Source: an uncultured Ruminococcus sp. (GTDB taxonomy: Bacteria; Bacillota; Clostridia; Oscillospirales; Acutalibacteraceae). Taken from it: DNA of 42,799 nt. Each line of letters begins with the position of its first letter. The stretch's first letter is position 1. This document shows, piece by piece, positions 1-9,008 of the stretch. The stretch is from positions 1 to 42,799 of the forward strand of contig CALYBP010000009.1 in the NCBI GenBank assembly GCA_944415425.1, written 5' to 3'. The translations under genes were made by a program, and so were the position numbers. The notes under the pieces were generated by a model, which was not told the origin of the DNA, did no database searches, and saw nothing but the letters and a program-made list of their open reading frames with translations.

Positions 1-1
1 G

Positions 2-67
2 GACGATTTTTATGTTTCCAAAGATGATTTTTACTCAGGTAGAAATCAATATTATAAAATTGGGTAG
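2..67 (+). CDS. 3' end of an upstream gene (partial)
   Basis: One reading frame is open from the window edge to a TAG at 65-67 and encodes about 21 residues rich in Asp, Phe and Tyr (it begins DDFYVSKDDFY). The following gene starts 27 bases later with its own ribosome site, which fits the end of a preceding gene in the same operon. Too little is visible to name it. It could also be chance open sequence, since 63 bases is short. Confidence 0.4.
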   Translation, partial: DDFYVSKDDFYSGRNQYYKIG

Positions 68-93
68 TTTATTATTTTATTCAGAGGTTTCTT

Positions 94-1572
94 ATGAATA
101 ATTTTTTAAAGCGAATTGCATTGTTAATTTTGATACTGACGATAGTTGTATTGACGGCTTGTTCAGCTGACAGTGAAAGTGGCGAAGCGTTGCAAAACTT
201 CACACCGTCTGATAATATGACAAAGTTAGTTGTGGTGACGAATAGATTTTGCTTTGATGCGGACTATGAGGAGGCTCTGAATCGCTTTAACCAAAAGCTT
301 AAGGACTTAGGAAAGGATTATTATGTTTCGCTTGAAATTATTAATAATCTCCCCGAAAATGAAAAAAACAGTAAAAACTTACTTACGTCATACAGCGAAA
401 AATATCAGTCTGCCGTGGCTCAAATGAAAAAAGATAACAATCAAGCCGATATATTAACAATGGCAAATATTGACAACAGTTCCGGTTACAGCGACTGTGA
501 TTATTTTTACTTAGATGACCTTTTATTCCCGCTGGATGATTATTTATCAAGTGATAATTACAGTGCCCTCAGAAATACGATAAGCAAAAAAGAGTGGAAT
601 GTTGCAAATCGAAACGGGAAAACCATTTTAATCCCCACATCATCGCTGTCAGCAGAGGGGAGAGGCTGGGAGGTTGATTCAGCCTCTCTAAAAAGACTCG
701 GCATAAACGAAACGGACTTGCAGAATGACATTTGGAAAATATTAGAAAATACTGAATTAAAGGATATCAAAATATATTCTGACTCAATGGCGGAAAACTA
801 TCAGTCAGGCAGCGGTGAGCCGTTGCCTCCGTATAATGCTCAGTCTTATTATGACTTGTTAACATCTTGCGTCGGTGTAAAATTTGACGGCACGGAAGCC
901 AAAGCGATAAACATTTTTAAGGACGAGTATATGGAAAAATCCATGAACGCAGTTTACAAATTGTCGAGTTTGGAGGACAGTGATTTATTGTTGTATCCAA
1001 CAACCGTTGTAAATCCCCAAATTACAAAAATAGGCGAAAACACCTATATTCCGATTGATGGAAAAACCTATCTCAGCGGCGATTTGTGCGGATTAGGGGT
1101 GGCTTCGTGGAGCGAAAACAAGGAATATGCCTTTGACTTAATCTCAGAACTCAATACCAATAAGGAACTTGCTTTGCTTTTAAATTACGGTATTGAGGGT
1201 CAGAATTATACTATTAACAGCAACGGCTCAATAGCTGTGTCAGACAGTCAATTTGAAAATTATAAAAATCCGTACTATATATTCAGCAACAGAAGTATTC
1301 TGCCTGCTGACGATTTGATAATAGCAAGCGAGGACTTGAGCACGTCCAAGCTTTCACCGATATGCGGATTTATTTTTGATAATTCAAATGTAAAAGACGA
1401 AATAGAAAATACGAATAACGTGCTTTTGAAATACCGTGAAAACTTGTTTATAGGTGAGGGAGACTATGATACATTAAAGGAGAAATTTTTAAGTGAGCTT
1501 GACGCTGCGGGAATTGAAAAGATAGTCATTGAAGCGAACAGCCAAATATCCGCATGGAAAGAAGCGTTATAA
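94..1572 (+). CDS. Lipoprotein, extracellular solute-binding-protein-like
   Basis: Predicted 492-residue lipoprotein anchored on the outer face of the membrane. The N-terminus has two basic residues, a hydrophobic stretch (about residues 8-20) and a lipobox LTAC, giving a lipidated Cys at 23. The rest is soluble, and its length and composition resemble family 1 extracellular solute-binding proteins, but I recognise no diagnostic motif, so the family call is tentative. The start is supported by AGAGG six bases upstream. The permease gene begins 3 bases after its stop, so the two are co-transcribed. The neighbouring permease looks like an exporter (ABC-2) type, so this lipoprotein may be an accessory or sensor subunit rather than an import receptor. 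The later cassette carries an unrelated-looking lipoprotein in the same position. Confidence 0.6.
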   Translation: MNNFLKRIALLILILTIVVLTACSADSESGEALQNFTPSDNMTKLVVVTNRFCFDADYEEALNRFNQKLKDLGKDYYVSLEIINNLPENEKNSKNLLTSYSEKYQSAVAQMKKDNNQADILTMANIDNSSGYSDCDYFYLDDLLFPLDDYLSSDNYSALRNTISKKEWNVANRNGKTILIPTSSLSAEGRGWEVDSASLKRLGINETDLQNDIWKILENTELKDIKIYSDSMAENYQSGSGEPLPPYNAQSYYDLLTSCVGVKFDGTEAKAINIFKDEYMEKSMNAVYKLSSLEDSDLLLYPTTVVNPQITKIGENTYIPIDGKTYLSGDLCGLGVASWSENKEYAFDLISELNTNKELALLLNYGIEGQNYTINSNGSIAVSDSQFENYKNPYYIFSNRSILPADDLIIASEDLSTSKLSPICGFIFDNSNVKDEIENTNNVLLKYRENLFIGEGDYDTLKEKFLSELDAAGIEKIVIEANSQISAWKEAL

Positions 1573-1575
1573 ATT

Positions 1576-3765
1576 ATGATGAGAAAAATTGTCTTTTCCG
1601 AATTATATAAGGTGTTTTCAAAAAAGCTTTCCATGTTGCTGTTGCTTATTCTTCTGATGCTCAATGCTTTTTTTATATATAACGGTCAGATCAAAGGCGG
1701 CGGGGCTGACTTTATCTCTGTAACAGCTAAAATAAACCTCAATAATGATATTAAGAAAATACCGGACGACAATAAAAGGCTTGAATTTATCGAAAGTAAA
1801 CTTGAATCGGTTTATGATGAGGACGCAGAGCTTTACACAGGAGACGGTTACTCCGACAGAATCCTGCTTCAAAATGTCAAGGACCATTTTTTGATCACTT
1901 CGGATTATGAATCATATATTAGATCTGTAATAAAAGAAGCCGAAAATCTTACAAGTATTTCAATTTTTGCTGATGAAAACTCATTTTCCTATAAAAACGC
2001 CCTTTCCACCGCAGAGAATTTTAGCACTCTTACTAATGTAAACACAACCTTTGACAGCTCGTACGGAGTTAATATGGCAACTGATTTTGTCCTCACCGAT
2101 TTGATAGTGATACTTCTACTTTTTATTGTATGCGAGGCACTAATCGGCAGAGAAAGAAACATCGGTATTACATCACTGCAAAAAACCTGTAAATACGGCA
2201 GAGAAAAGCTGGCATTTTCTAAAATTACTGCTTCATTTATTGCAGTTTTTATAATCTGCGTTTTATTCTACGGCACAAATTACATAATTTCAGCACTTAC
2301 CTACGGTTTTGGCGATGTTTTCAGAACAATCCAGTCTGTTGACGGATTTGCAAATTGCCTTTTAAAAATCAATGTGCTTCAATTTTTAGCACTGTTTTTT
2401 ACCTCTAAGCTGATAGTAATGTTCTTGCTTTGTCTGATAATTAATTTAGTATCTATGATAAGCGGAAGCAGGATAGGAGGGTATGTGATTTTTTCCGTTT
2501 TATTTTTGGTTTCGTATATTTTTACCATCGCTTTTGATGATAATTCAAGTGCAATGTGGCTGAAATATATTAACCTGTTTAAGCTTACAGATACTAAAGA
2601 TATTATTTCTTCTTACCGAAATATTAATATTTTTGGCTATCCGATAAACTGCCTTGCTGTATCCTTTGCTTTTGTTTGCGTGATTCTTTTTGCCTTAGCC
2701 ATACTAAGCGTAGTTGTATATAGTAATAAAAATATTTTACCTTACAGCAAATATACACAGCTTTTGCCGATTAAGTTTAAGCGAGCCGCCGAGCACACAA
2801 GCGTTATCACTCATGAAATATACAAAGCATTGATCACCAATAAGGCAGGCTTGTTTATTTTAGCTCTCATTATTGTGCAGGCAGCAGTTAACCTTACATT
2901 TCCTATTTCTCTAAACGAGGAGGAAAAATATGAAAAATTTTACTTTTCGTATTTTGCAGGAGATTTTAATAATGAAAAAAAAGAAGAAATAAAGACAGAG
3001 CTTGACCTGTTTGCAAAAAGCGAATCGGAATTACCCGCATTGACAGCCGATTATGAAAACGGCTTGATTTCTGAAAGTGCATATTTACGGCTGTCAGCGA
3101 AATATTCCGATATGACAGAGGAATATCAAAAGTTTAATAAGTATGTTGTCCCGTACTATGAGTACCTATGCAATCAGCAAGAGGCAGGAAACAAAGTTTC
3201 GGTGATGTTTTACAGGGGGAATGATATTCTGCTTGGAGTTAGCGGCGATCTAAGCAATATATATTGCCTTGTTTTATATGCTATTATTATAATGTGCACG
3301 GTTCCGCTGTTTACCTGCGAGTACGAGGGTGGAATGATAAATCTTGTGAAATCATCTAAAACAGGAATAAAAAAACTTATTGTCAAAAAGCTCATTTGCT
3401 CTTTCTTAATCGTTCTTGCCTTAAATATAGCTGTATATCTTCCGTATTTTCAAAGAATAATTGAAGCTTACGGAATGAACGGTATAAATAATACCGCATG
3501 CAGTATGCCAAGCTTTGAATGTCTTCCAGGTGATACGACAGTTCTTCAAGTAATTATTTTTGTATTTGCCGTGAGGGTGCTTGTATCGCTGCTGATAACA
3601 GCTATTATTGCGGCTGTATCTGTGTTTACGAAAAATATCATCGTTGCCATAGCAATTTCAGTTCTTATGTTTATCCTGCCTGTGCTGTTGCCGATAAATA
3701 ATGTCAATATTCTTAATAATTTTTCGCTGTACTATTTTCAAAATTTCAGTTTATCGCTGTATTAA
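1576..3765 (+). CDS. Two-lobed ABC-2-like transporter permease (cassette 1)
   Basis: A 729-residue membrane protein. Residues about 1-34 form a short cytosolic helix and a first membrane segment, followed by a large hydrophilic domain (about 35-170) probably outside the cell, then several membrane segments beginning near FVLTDLIVILLLF. At about residue 410 (HEIYKALITNKAGLF) the same layout starts again: membrane segment, hydrophilic domain of about 130 residues, then more membrane segments. It thus looks like two ABC-2-type halves fused into one chain. It is a diverged paralog of the 6594-9008 product; both share the start motif, an FSY-N motif and the FVLTDL segment. It needs a partner ATPase, but the ATPase gene directly downstream is broken. 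The intact ATPase at 8995-9873 may serve both permeases (inference). Confidence 0.72.
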   Translation: MMRKIVFSELYKVFSKKLSMLLLLILLMLNAFFIYNGQIKGGGADFISVTAKINLNNDIKKIPDDNKRLEFIESKLESVYDEDAELYTGDGYSDRILLQNVKDHFLITSDYESYIRSVIKEAENLTSISIFADENSFSYKNALSTAENFSTLTNVNTTFDSSYGVNMATDFVLTDLIVILLLFIVCEALIGRERNIGITSLQKTCKYGREKLAFSKITASFIAVFIICVLFYGTNYIISALTYGFGDVFRTIQSVDGFANCLLKINVLQFLALFFTSKLIVMFLLCLIINLVSMISGSRIGGYVIFSVLFLVSYIFTIAFDDNSSAMWLKYINLFKLTDTKDIISSYRNINIFGYPINCLAVSFAFVCVILFALAILSVVVYSNKNILPYSKYTQLLPIKFKRAAEHTSVITHEIYKALITNKAGLFILALIIVQAAVNLTFPISLNEEEKYEKFYFSYFAGDFNNEKKEEIKTELDLFAKSESELPALTADYENGLISESAYLRLSAKYSDMTEEYQKFNKYVVPYYEYLCNQQEAGNKVSVMFYRGNDILLGVSGDLSNIYCLVLYAIIIMCTVPLFTCEYEGGMINLVKSSKTGIKKLIVKKLICSFLIVLALNIAVYLPYFQRIIEAYGMNGINNTACSMPSFECLPGDTTVLQVIIFVFAVRVLVSLLITAIIAAVSVFTKNIIVAIAISVLMFILPVLLPINNVNILNNFSLYYFQNFSLSLY

Positions 3766-3767
3766 CA

Positions 3768-3956
3768 TTGTTGACTTCGCTTCTTGAAACGGTCAATTTA
3801 ACATCATCGGCACATAAAAAGCTCGGTTCGTTTTCGGGAGGTATGAAGCATAGGGCGCTCATTGCTCAGGCTCTTTTAAACGACCCCAAAATACTTATTT
3901 TTGATGAGCCGACGCTTGAGGACTTGTATCTATACATATTTGAAAGCGGTATGTAG
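3768..3956 (+). pseudogene. Remnant of an ABC transporter ATPase gene
   Basis: An open frame of 62 codons matches two separate pieces of the intact ATPase at 8995-9873. The first piece covers the stretch from ETVNLTS through the signature FSGGM to Walker B and DEP; the second is the last 15 or so codons, ending in IFESGM. Everything before the signature, including Walker A and the Q-loop, is missing, as are 116 codons between the pieces. The joint lies exactly on AGCCGACG (3907-3914), which occurs twice in the intact gene at 9476-9483 and 9824-9831, so the internal loss is a 348-base deletion between 8-base direct repeats and keeps frame. By eye about 11 of some 180 aligned bases differ from the intact copy. 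It cannot bind ATP and is not expected to function. Confidence 0.85.
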
Positions 3957-3975
3957 GAGAGACACTTGAACTGTT

Positions 3976-4005
3976 AAAAAAGCTGAGAGTAAATCTGCTT
4001 TTTTA
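3976..4005 (+). terminator. Possible weak terminator after cassette 1
   Basis: AAAAAAGC (3976-3983) pairs with GCTTTTTT (3997-4004), with an extra AGA/TCT pairing inside the loop. The right arm is itself T-rich. The stem is AT-dominated, so termination is probably partial. Confidence 0.4.
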
Positions 4006-4047
4006 TTACTAAAATGAAACAATTTAATAAGTGAAATAAAGATTAAA

Positions 4048-4086
4048 CCGCTGCCGAAGCTTATGCAAAAGGCAGCGGCAGTTTTT
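4048..4086 (+). terminator. Rho-independent terminator
   Basis: A perfect 8-base-pair stem, CCGCTGCC (4048-4055) with GGCAGCGG (4071-4078), is followed by a T-rich run at 4082-4086. It separates cassette 1 from the promoter of the small secreted protein. Apart from these two hairpins and the promoter at 4174, I see nothing else in the 388-base gap 3957-4344. Confidence 0.75.
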
Positions 4087-4173
4087 ATTATGTAGTATAA
4101 TTTTAAATTTATTGTTAAGAAAACAACAGAAATAAAACCTGTCAAATAAAAGTGAAAAATCGTTATAAAGTTG

Positions 4174-4202
4174 TTGACATTTGTTGCTAAAAATGCTATA
4201 AT
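4174..4202 (+). promoter_or_regulatory. Consensus sigma-A promoter for the small secreted protein
   Basis: TTGACA (4174-4179) and TATAAT (4197-4202) are both perfect consensus hexamers with the ideal 17-base spacer. The predicted start near 4209 leaves a leader of about 135 bases, AT-rich and without an obvious stable fold. This is the best promoter match seen in the window. Confidence 0.85.
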
Positions 4203-4344
4203 TTGAGCATAAAGGAAAATAATGACAAATAATATTAACAAATTATAATTAATATATTAATTAATAATGAAAATGTAGGGTTATTTTTGCTGCAGTAAAT
4301 TAACATATATATTTTTAATTTATTAAAAAAGGAGGTTTCAATCT

Positions 4345-4827
4345 ATGAAACAAAAAGTCAGCAAAATTAAAAGGGTAGCAGTGACATCGTTAGCGGCAGT
4401 ATGTGCACTTTCATCAGTTGCGGCAATAAGTGCGAGCGCTGTAACAGCAAGAACGAATACATATTATGTGTATCAGGAAAAATCATATGGTACTTTGACT
4501 TTGACCCAATCATATATCAATGCGTCTACTTATTGCGAGCTTGCGCGCGCAGGCAAGATAGCAAAAACAGATTATGAATACTACTATAACGGAATGATCG
4601 ATTATGCTGTTTCGCAGGCTGGCGGAAATTATGATAGAAACACATTTAATGATACTTCTAACTCTACAACTGTATCAGCAGTACGAGGGTTAGACGATGT
4701 TGATAGATACATATGGGCGAAAAGTTACCATAAAGTTAAAATTAATTCTTATATAACATGGAATAGTGCCGGATGTGTAGGTAATACGAATGGATATGAT
4801 ATTCCATATATCATATTAGATTATTAA
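4345..4827 (+). CDS. Small secreted protein of unknown function
   Basis: A 160-residue protein with a clear Sec signal peptide: KQKVSKIKR, a hydrophobic core (about 11-30) and a likely cleavage site near residues 31-35 (ASA or VTA). The mature part is about 125 residues, rich in Tyr, Asn, Ser and Thr, with only two Cys (C64, C144) that could form a disulfide. I do not recognise a family. Translation should be strong: AAAAGGAGG lies nine bases before the ATG and the gene has a consensus promoter. It sits between two ABC cassettes with large extracellular permease domains, which suggests that transport or self-protection may concern this protein (inference). A faint likeness of the region around IWAKSY to lactococcin 972-type bacteriocins is too weak to use as a call. 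A structural or enzymatic role is equally open. Confidence 0.8.
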   Translation: MKQKVSKIKRVAVTSLAAVCALSSVAAISASAVTARTNTYYVYQEKSYGTLTLTQSYINASTYCELARAGKIAKTDYEYYYNGMIDYAVSQAGGNYDRNTFNDTSNSTTVSAVRGLDDVDRYIWAKSYHKVKINSYITWNSAGCVGNTNGYDIPYIILDY

Positions 4828-4837
4828 GTGTTGGAAA

Positions 4838-4871
4838 GAGCAGCATGTTGCTTTGTGGCAATATGCTGTTC
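4838..4871 (+). promoter_or_regulatory. Intercistronic hairpin, possible partial terminator
   Basis: GAGCAGCAT (4838-4846) pairs with ATGCTGTTC (4863-4871) with one G-T wobble, and a short T-rich stretch follows. It lies between the small secreted protein and the next lipoprotein, just before the GGAGG of the latter. It would let some transcription continue into cassette 2 at a lower level, or protect the 3' end of the short message. Confidence 0.5.
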
Positions 4872-4891
4872 TGTTTAGGAGGTACTTAATT

Positions 4892-6580
4892 ATGAAAAAA
4901 ATTATAAGTATCATATTATTATGTGTAATGATTTTTATACCGTCAGCATGTGACAAAAATGAAAAATCCGATATAAATTCAAATGACTTATTAGACTTTA
5001 ACAATGATTATCAATATTATTACAGTAACATCAACGGGTTAAACTTATCCATTACAAAGTCGGATTTTGGATACTATATATTTTTGCAAAACGGATTGTT
5101 GTGTTATATTGACAAGGAGTCTATGGAAGCCACGCCTTTGTGCAACAATGTTAATTGTACTCACGAGGATAAAAATACCTGCGATGCATATTTTAATACA
5201 TACAGTGTGCCTTGGAGCAGTGGAAATACTTTGCAGTATAATAACGGTCAAATATATATTCTCGTAAGAAATGAGGACAGATACGGTAATTTTGAGGGAG
5301 TGTCATTATACAGCGTTTCAGCTGACGGCTCAAAGCAAAAAGAGCTTGTTTCTTTTAAAGATGGGTTTGCAAACTGGATAATACATAGGGGATATTTTTA
5401 CTATGTTAAGATAGATTACAGTGATGATATAGAATCTTATTCGGTAGAAAAACCATTTAAAATTTACCGATTACCCATTGATAACTTAAAGAGTGAACCG
5501 CAACTTGTATTCGACAGCGGCAAATACTGCGATTATGTGACAGGAGGTGTCCACCCATTATTAGCTTATGAAAATTACATAATGACAACGGTAAGCCCTA
5601 TTTCAAAATATAAAATAAATGATATTAACAATGGGGAAGAGTATGTAGGAGCAGATAGCCGCAGATATTTTACAATAAATACCGAGAACTTATCCGTAAC
5701 TGAGATAATAAATAATGACGGCGAAGTAAATGCACCGATATTTTATAACGGCAAGCTTTTATACCATATTATAAAAAACAATAAATTTGTTTACTACACT
5801 TCCGAACTGGACGGTGATAATGCTGAACTTGTAAAAGAAATGCAGTATTCCGATAATGTTTTCAGCGACGGCATTAATTTGTATATGCAAAATATTGATG
5901 AGCTTTTTGATGAAAAAATGAAAAACGAAAAAATTTATCTTTTAGATTCTGATTTATCAAAGTCAGGTTCGGCAACTCTTCCGATAACAAAATTTTCAAT
6001 AAGTAATATTCCTCAGGATCCTGATTATTTTATATTTATTAATTATCTACAACAAGAAAACCTATCAGGTGATTTTGAAATTCGATGTATAGACAAGTCT
6101 CAGCTTAAAAACAGTGATACAGAAACAATTGAATATAAAACAGTGTACTCAAGTAGTAGAAGTACCATTGACAATAAAACAGCAGAACCTGATGACACAC
6201 TAATCTTAGACACGGAAGATAAAGATTTGCAAAATGTTTTTGAAAACGCCAAAAACAAGTGTTACAAAGTGTCCGTATCATATGACGATACTCTTTCGGA
6301 TAAAGAAACAGGCGGGTTTTCCGTTAAGTTAAAGTGGGCCGGAGATGAAGGGGAGTATACAGCGGATTTTCAGATTTTGAAATTTAATTCTGACAAAGAC
6401 GCGAAAGATTTTGTTAAAGATAACCCGTATTCATTTGTGAACGGGCAGTATGTTGCGTTTGCGTCTGTATCAAGCGTCCCCGTTGAAATAAAGGATATGC
6501 TGGAATCTATCATTAAAAACGAACCGATAGATCCCATAAACAGCAGTGATTTTTCAGGAGACATATATACATTCTCTTGA
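4892..6580 (+). CDS. Lipoprotein with Cys-rich CNxxCxH motif, propeller-like
   Basis: A 562-residue predicted lipoprotein; lipobox PSAC puts the lipidated Cys at 20. The start at 4892 is chosen because AGGAGG precedes it and the signal peptide begins there; an in-frame ATG at 4853 would add 13 non-signal residues. Near the mature N-terminus is LLCYIDKESMEATPLC followed by NNVNCTH and a further Cys, a pattern I recall from many Clostridia lipoproteins thought to form beta-propellers of DUF5050 type. Repeated strands of the kind ...YxxNGKLLYHI... support a propeller. A C-terminal part (after about residue 430) looks like a separate domain. The permease begins 13 bases downstream. It may be the extracellular sensor or receptor of the cassette (inference). 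Confidence 0.6.
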   Translation: MKKIISIILLCVMIFIPSACDKNEKSDINSNDLLDFNNDYQYYYSNINGLNLSITKSDFGYYIFLQNGLLCYIDKESMEATPLCNNVNCTHEDKNTCDAYFNTYSVPWSSGNTLQYNNGQIYILVRNEDRYGNFEGVSLYSVSADGSKQKELVSFKDGFANWIIHRGYFYYVKIDYSDDIESYSVEKPFKIYRLPIDNLKSEPQLVFDSGKYCDYVTGGVHPLLAYENYIMTTVSPISKYKINDINNGEEYVGADSRRYFTINTENLSVTEIINNDGEVNAPIFYNGKLLYHIIKNNKFVYYTSELDGDNAELVKEMQYSDNVFSDGINLYMQNIDELFDEKMKNEKIYLLDSDLSKSGSATLPITKFSISNIPQDPDYFIFINYLQQENLSGDFEIRCIDKSQLKNSDTETIEYKTVYSSSRSTIDNKTAEPDDTLILDTEDKDLQNVFENAKNKCYKVSVSYDDTLSDKETGGFSVKLKWAGDEGEYTADFQILKFNSDKDAKDFVKDNPYSFVNGQYVAFASVSSVPVEIKDMLESIIKNEPIDPINSSDFSGDIYTFS

Positions 6581-6593
6581 TTTGGTGCAGATT

Positions 6594-9008
6594 ATGAAGC
6601 TGATAAAATATGAATTTAATAAATTGTTTTGCAAAAGGCTGTTTATAATATGCTTTTTTCTGTTCCTTGCAGCAAATGCCGTTGTTTTGTTTTATACTCA
6701 ATCAGAAGCTTTTGAAACACAGGTAATAAGAAAAAACCTTGCGGAATACGAAAGTGTAATTGATGACATAAGCGATTTGCCGCCAGAACAGGCGAACACG
6801 GAACTTAAAAGTATGCTCAAGGTAACTGAAATTGCACTTGAGTTAGATATGCTTGCTGATAAAACTGATGAGAATACGGTTGCAAGTCTTGAGGGCTTTT
6901 TAAATCAGTACAAAGAACAAAATCCAAAGGAGTATGCAAAAGCTTTGGAAGTTGATTTATCGAGGCAGGTGCTTTTAGACAGGCAAACATTTCTTTCTGA
7001 ACTCGTACAACAGAGTGAGTACATAGTTTCATATGAAAGTTTTATCGGTGAGATGAAACAGCGTGCGCAGCATCAGTTAAAATTCTCTATTTTTGCGGAG
7101 AAAGGTTCGTTTTCTTACAATAACATACAGCAAACAGTCAAAGATTTTGAAAACATGAACGGTGTAAGCCCTGAAATAGGCAATAACCTTTCGATTGAAA
7201 ACTCAACTGCTTTTGTTCTTACCGATCTGCTTGTTGTAGCGCTTGTGTTTTTGATGTGTATATATTTATTTTCTTTCGAGCGTGACAAAGGCCTTTACGC
7301 ACTTATTAAAGCAACTCAAAAAGGCAGGTTCTCGCTTATAGCATCAAAAATATTTGTCCTTATTGTATGTACCGCACTTGTATGTGTTGTTTATTATTTG
7401 TCAAATGTTTTAGTTTGCGGACTTTACAGCGGATTCGGCGATATGACAAGGAATATACAGTCAATAGAAATGTTTATGAACTGTAACTTCCGCTTAAATA
7501 TTTGGCAGTATATTATTCTGTGGTGCTTGTCAAAAGCGGTCACTATGTGCGTAGCGGCAACAGTATTTGCCCTTGTATTTGTGCTTATAAAAAACACATC
7601 GGTCGTATATATCGTTTCGGCGGCTGTTGTTATTGCTCAAGGTTTGATGTTTGCGGGAATAGGCGGCAAATCACCGGTGAGCTTTTTTAAATACATTAGT
7701 TTTTATTATTTTTTAAGCGGTAATAATGTTTTTGGTAACTATCTTAATATTAATTTCTTTTCTCATCCGATTAATATAACTAAAATCTACCTTGTGTTAA
7801 TGCCCTTGCTTTTTGTCATTTTGTCAACTGTTGTGTGCGTTTCTTTTGTTAAGCAGAAACAAACGGCAGGAAAAGGTGTTTTGACAAAACTAATTGAAAA
7901 GGCAGGAAATAAATTCAGCAGAATAAACGGCAGTACATCGGTGTTTAGATGTGAATGTTTTAAGCATTATAAATGTTCTATGGCGATTTTTGCATTGATA
8001 CTGCTTGCTTTCTCGGCATATTCAAATTTAAAAGATGACATAAGCATCGTATATGTTTCGGGAACCGAAAGTGCATACAGCGCATATTTAGACAGGCTCG
8101 AAGGAGAACTTACTGAGGAGAAGGAGAGTTTTTTGAGCGAACAGCAGGCGTATTTTGACAGCTTGAGCGAGGAACTGCACAGTATTGCGGCAGATACCTC
8201 GTTATCTGAAGAGGAAAAATTGATAAAAACCGAGGCAATAAGCTCCGTATTAAACACAAAAGGAGAGGCGTTTAATCAGGTTATGCAGCAAACCGCATAT
8301 ATCAAAGAAGTCGGTTCGGTTTACGGTATAACACCGGAGTATATCAATAATATTGTATATAAAAAATTGGTAGAAGATCCGACAAGGGAATGGCAGTATT
8401 TTACCCTGCTGATGGCAGTTATAATTTTCGCTGCGTCAAATGTATTTGCGTTTGAACACAAAAAGAAAATGTCAAACCTTATTTCCTGCACCCGAGGCGG
8501 TAAAACAAGACTTGTTATACTAAAAATTTCAGTAGCTATGCTTACTTGTGCCATTTCATATGTGCTTATTTATGTTCCGTATTATATTAATTTTATTAAT
8601 ACTTTCGGGAAAAGCTCATTTGACTCACCTATAATATTTATGCAGGATTTCAGCGGAGTAAACAGCACAATTACAATTAATTCAATGATTACGGTTGTTG
8701 CATTGATGCATATAATTTTTGCGGCAACGGCAGTTATGCTTGTGCTGATGTTTTCACAGACGCTGAAAAATAACATACTTGCAGTAATAGTGTCATCTGT
8801 CTCAATACTTTGCCCTTGCCTTATGTGTATGAATTTGCCGAATATACGGCTTTTTACGGTATTTCAAAACGGAGCGTGGGTTTGGCTTATCCCGGCATTG
8901 ACAATGGTATGCATTATAGTAATTGTGTTATGTTATACAGCAATTTTTAAATCTTTTACAAAAATGAAAATTACACATTTGCGGAGGACTGAAAATGCCG
9001 ACTCTTGA
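6594..9008 (+). CDS. Two-lobed ABC-2-like transporter permease (cassette 2)
   Basis: A membrane protein of 804 residues from the ATG at 6594, whose product starts MKLIKYEFNKLFCKRLF like the cassette 1 paralog; an earlier in-frame ATG at 6546 would overlap the preceding gene. Layout: membrane segment (about 17-37), hydrophilic domain of about 170 residues, a block of membrane segments starting at FVLTDLLVVALVF, then near residue 445 (FRCECFKHYKCSMAIF) a second lobe with its own extracellular domain, rich in Glu and Ser and probably coiled (around ELTEEKESFLSEQQ), and a second membrane block. Its 3' end overlaps the ATPase start by 14 bases, so the two are translationally coupled and surely partners. 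Probably an exporter or a stress-relief transporter; the substrate is unknown. Confidence 0.75.
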   Translation: MKLIKYEFNKLFCKRLFIICFFLFLAANAVVLFYTQSEAFETQVIRKNLAEYESVIDDISDLPPEQANTELKSMLKVTEIALELDMLADKTDENTVASLEGFLNQYKEQNPKEYAKALEVDLSRQVLLDRQTFLSELVQQSEYIVSYESFIGEMKQRAQHQLKFSIFAEKGSFSYNNIQQTVKDFENMNGVSPEIGNNLSIENSTAFVLTDLLVVALVFLMCIYLFSFERDKGLYALIKATQKGRFSLIASKIFVLIVCTALVCVVYYLSNVLVCGLYSGFGDMTRNIQSIEMFMNCNFRLNIWQYIILWCLSKAVTMCVAATVFALVFVLIKNTSVVYIVSAAVVIAQGLMFAGIGGKSPVSFFKYISFYYFLSGNNVFGNYLNINFFSHPINITKIYLVLMPLLFVILSTVVCVSFVKQKQTAGKGVLTKLIEKAGNKFSRINGSTSVFRCECFKHYKCSMAIFALILLAFSAYSNLKDDISIVYVSGTESAYSAYLDRLEGELTEEKESFLSEQQAYFDSLSEELHSIAADTSLSEEEKLIKTEAISSVLNTKGEAFNQVMQQTAYIKEVGSVYGITPEYINNIVYKKLVEDPTREWQYFTLLMAVIIFAASNVFAFEHKKKMSNLISCTRGGKTRLVILKISVAMLTCAISYVLIYVPYYINFINTFGKSSFDSPIIFMQDFSGVNSTITINSMITVVALMHIIFAATAVMLVLMFSQTLKNNILAVIVSSVSILCPCLMCMNLPNIRLFTVFQNGAWVWLIPALTMVCIIVIVLCYTAIFKSFTKMKITHLRRTENADS

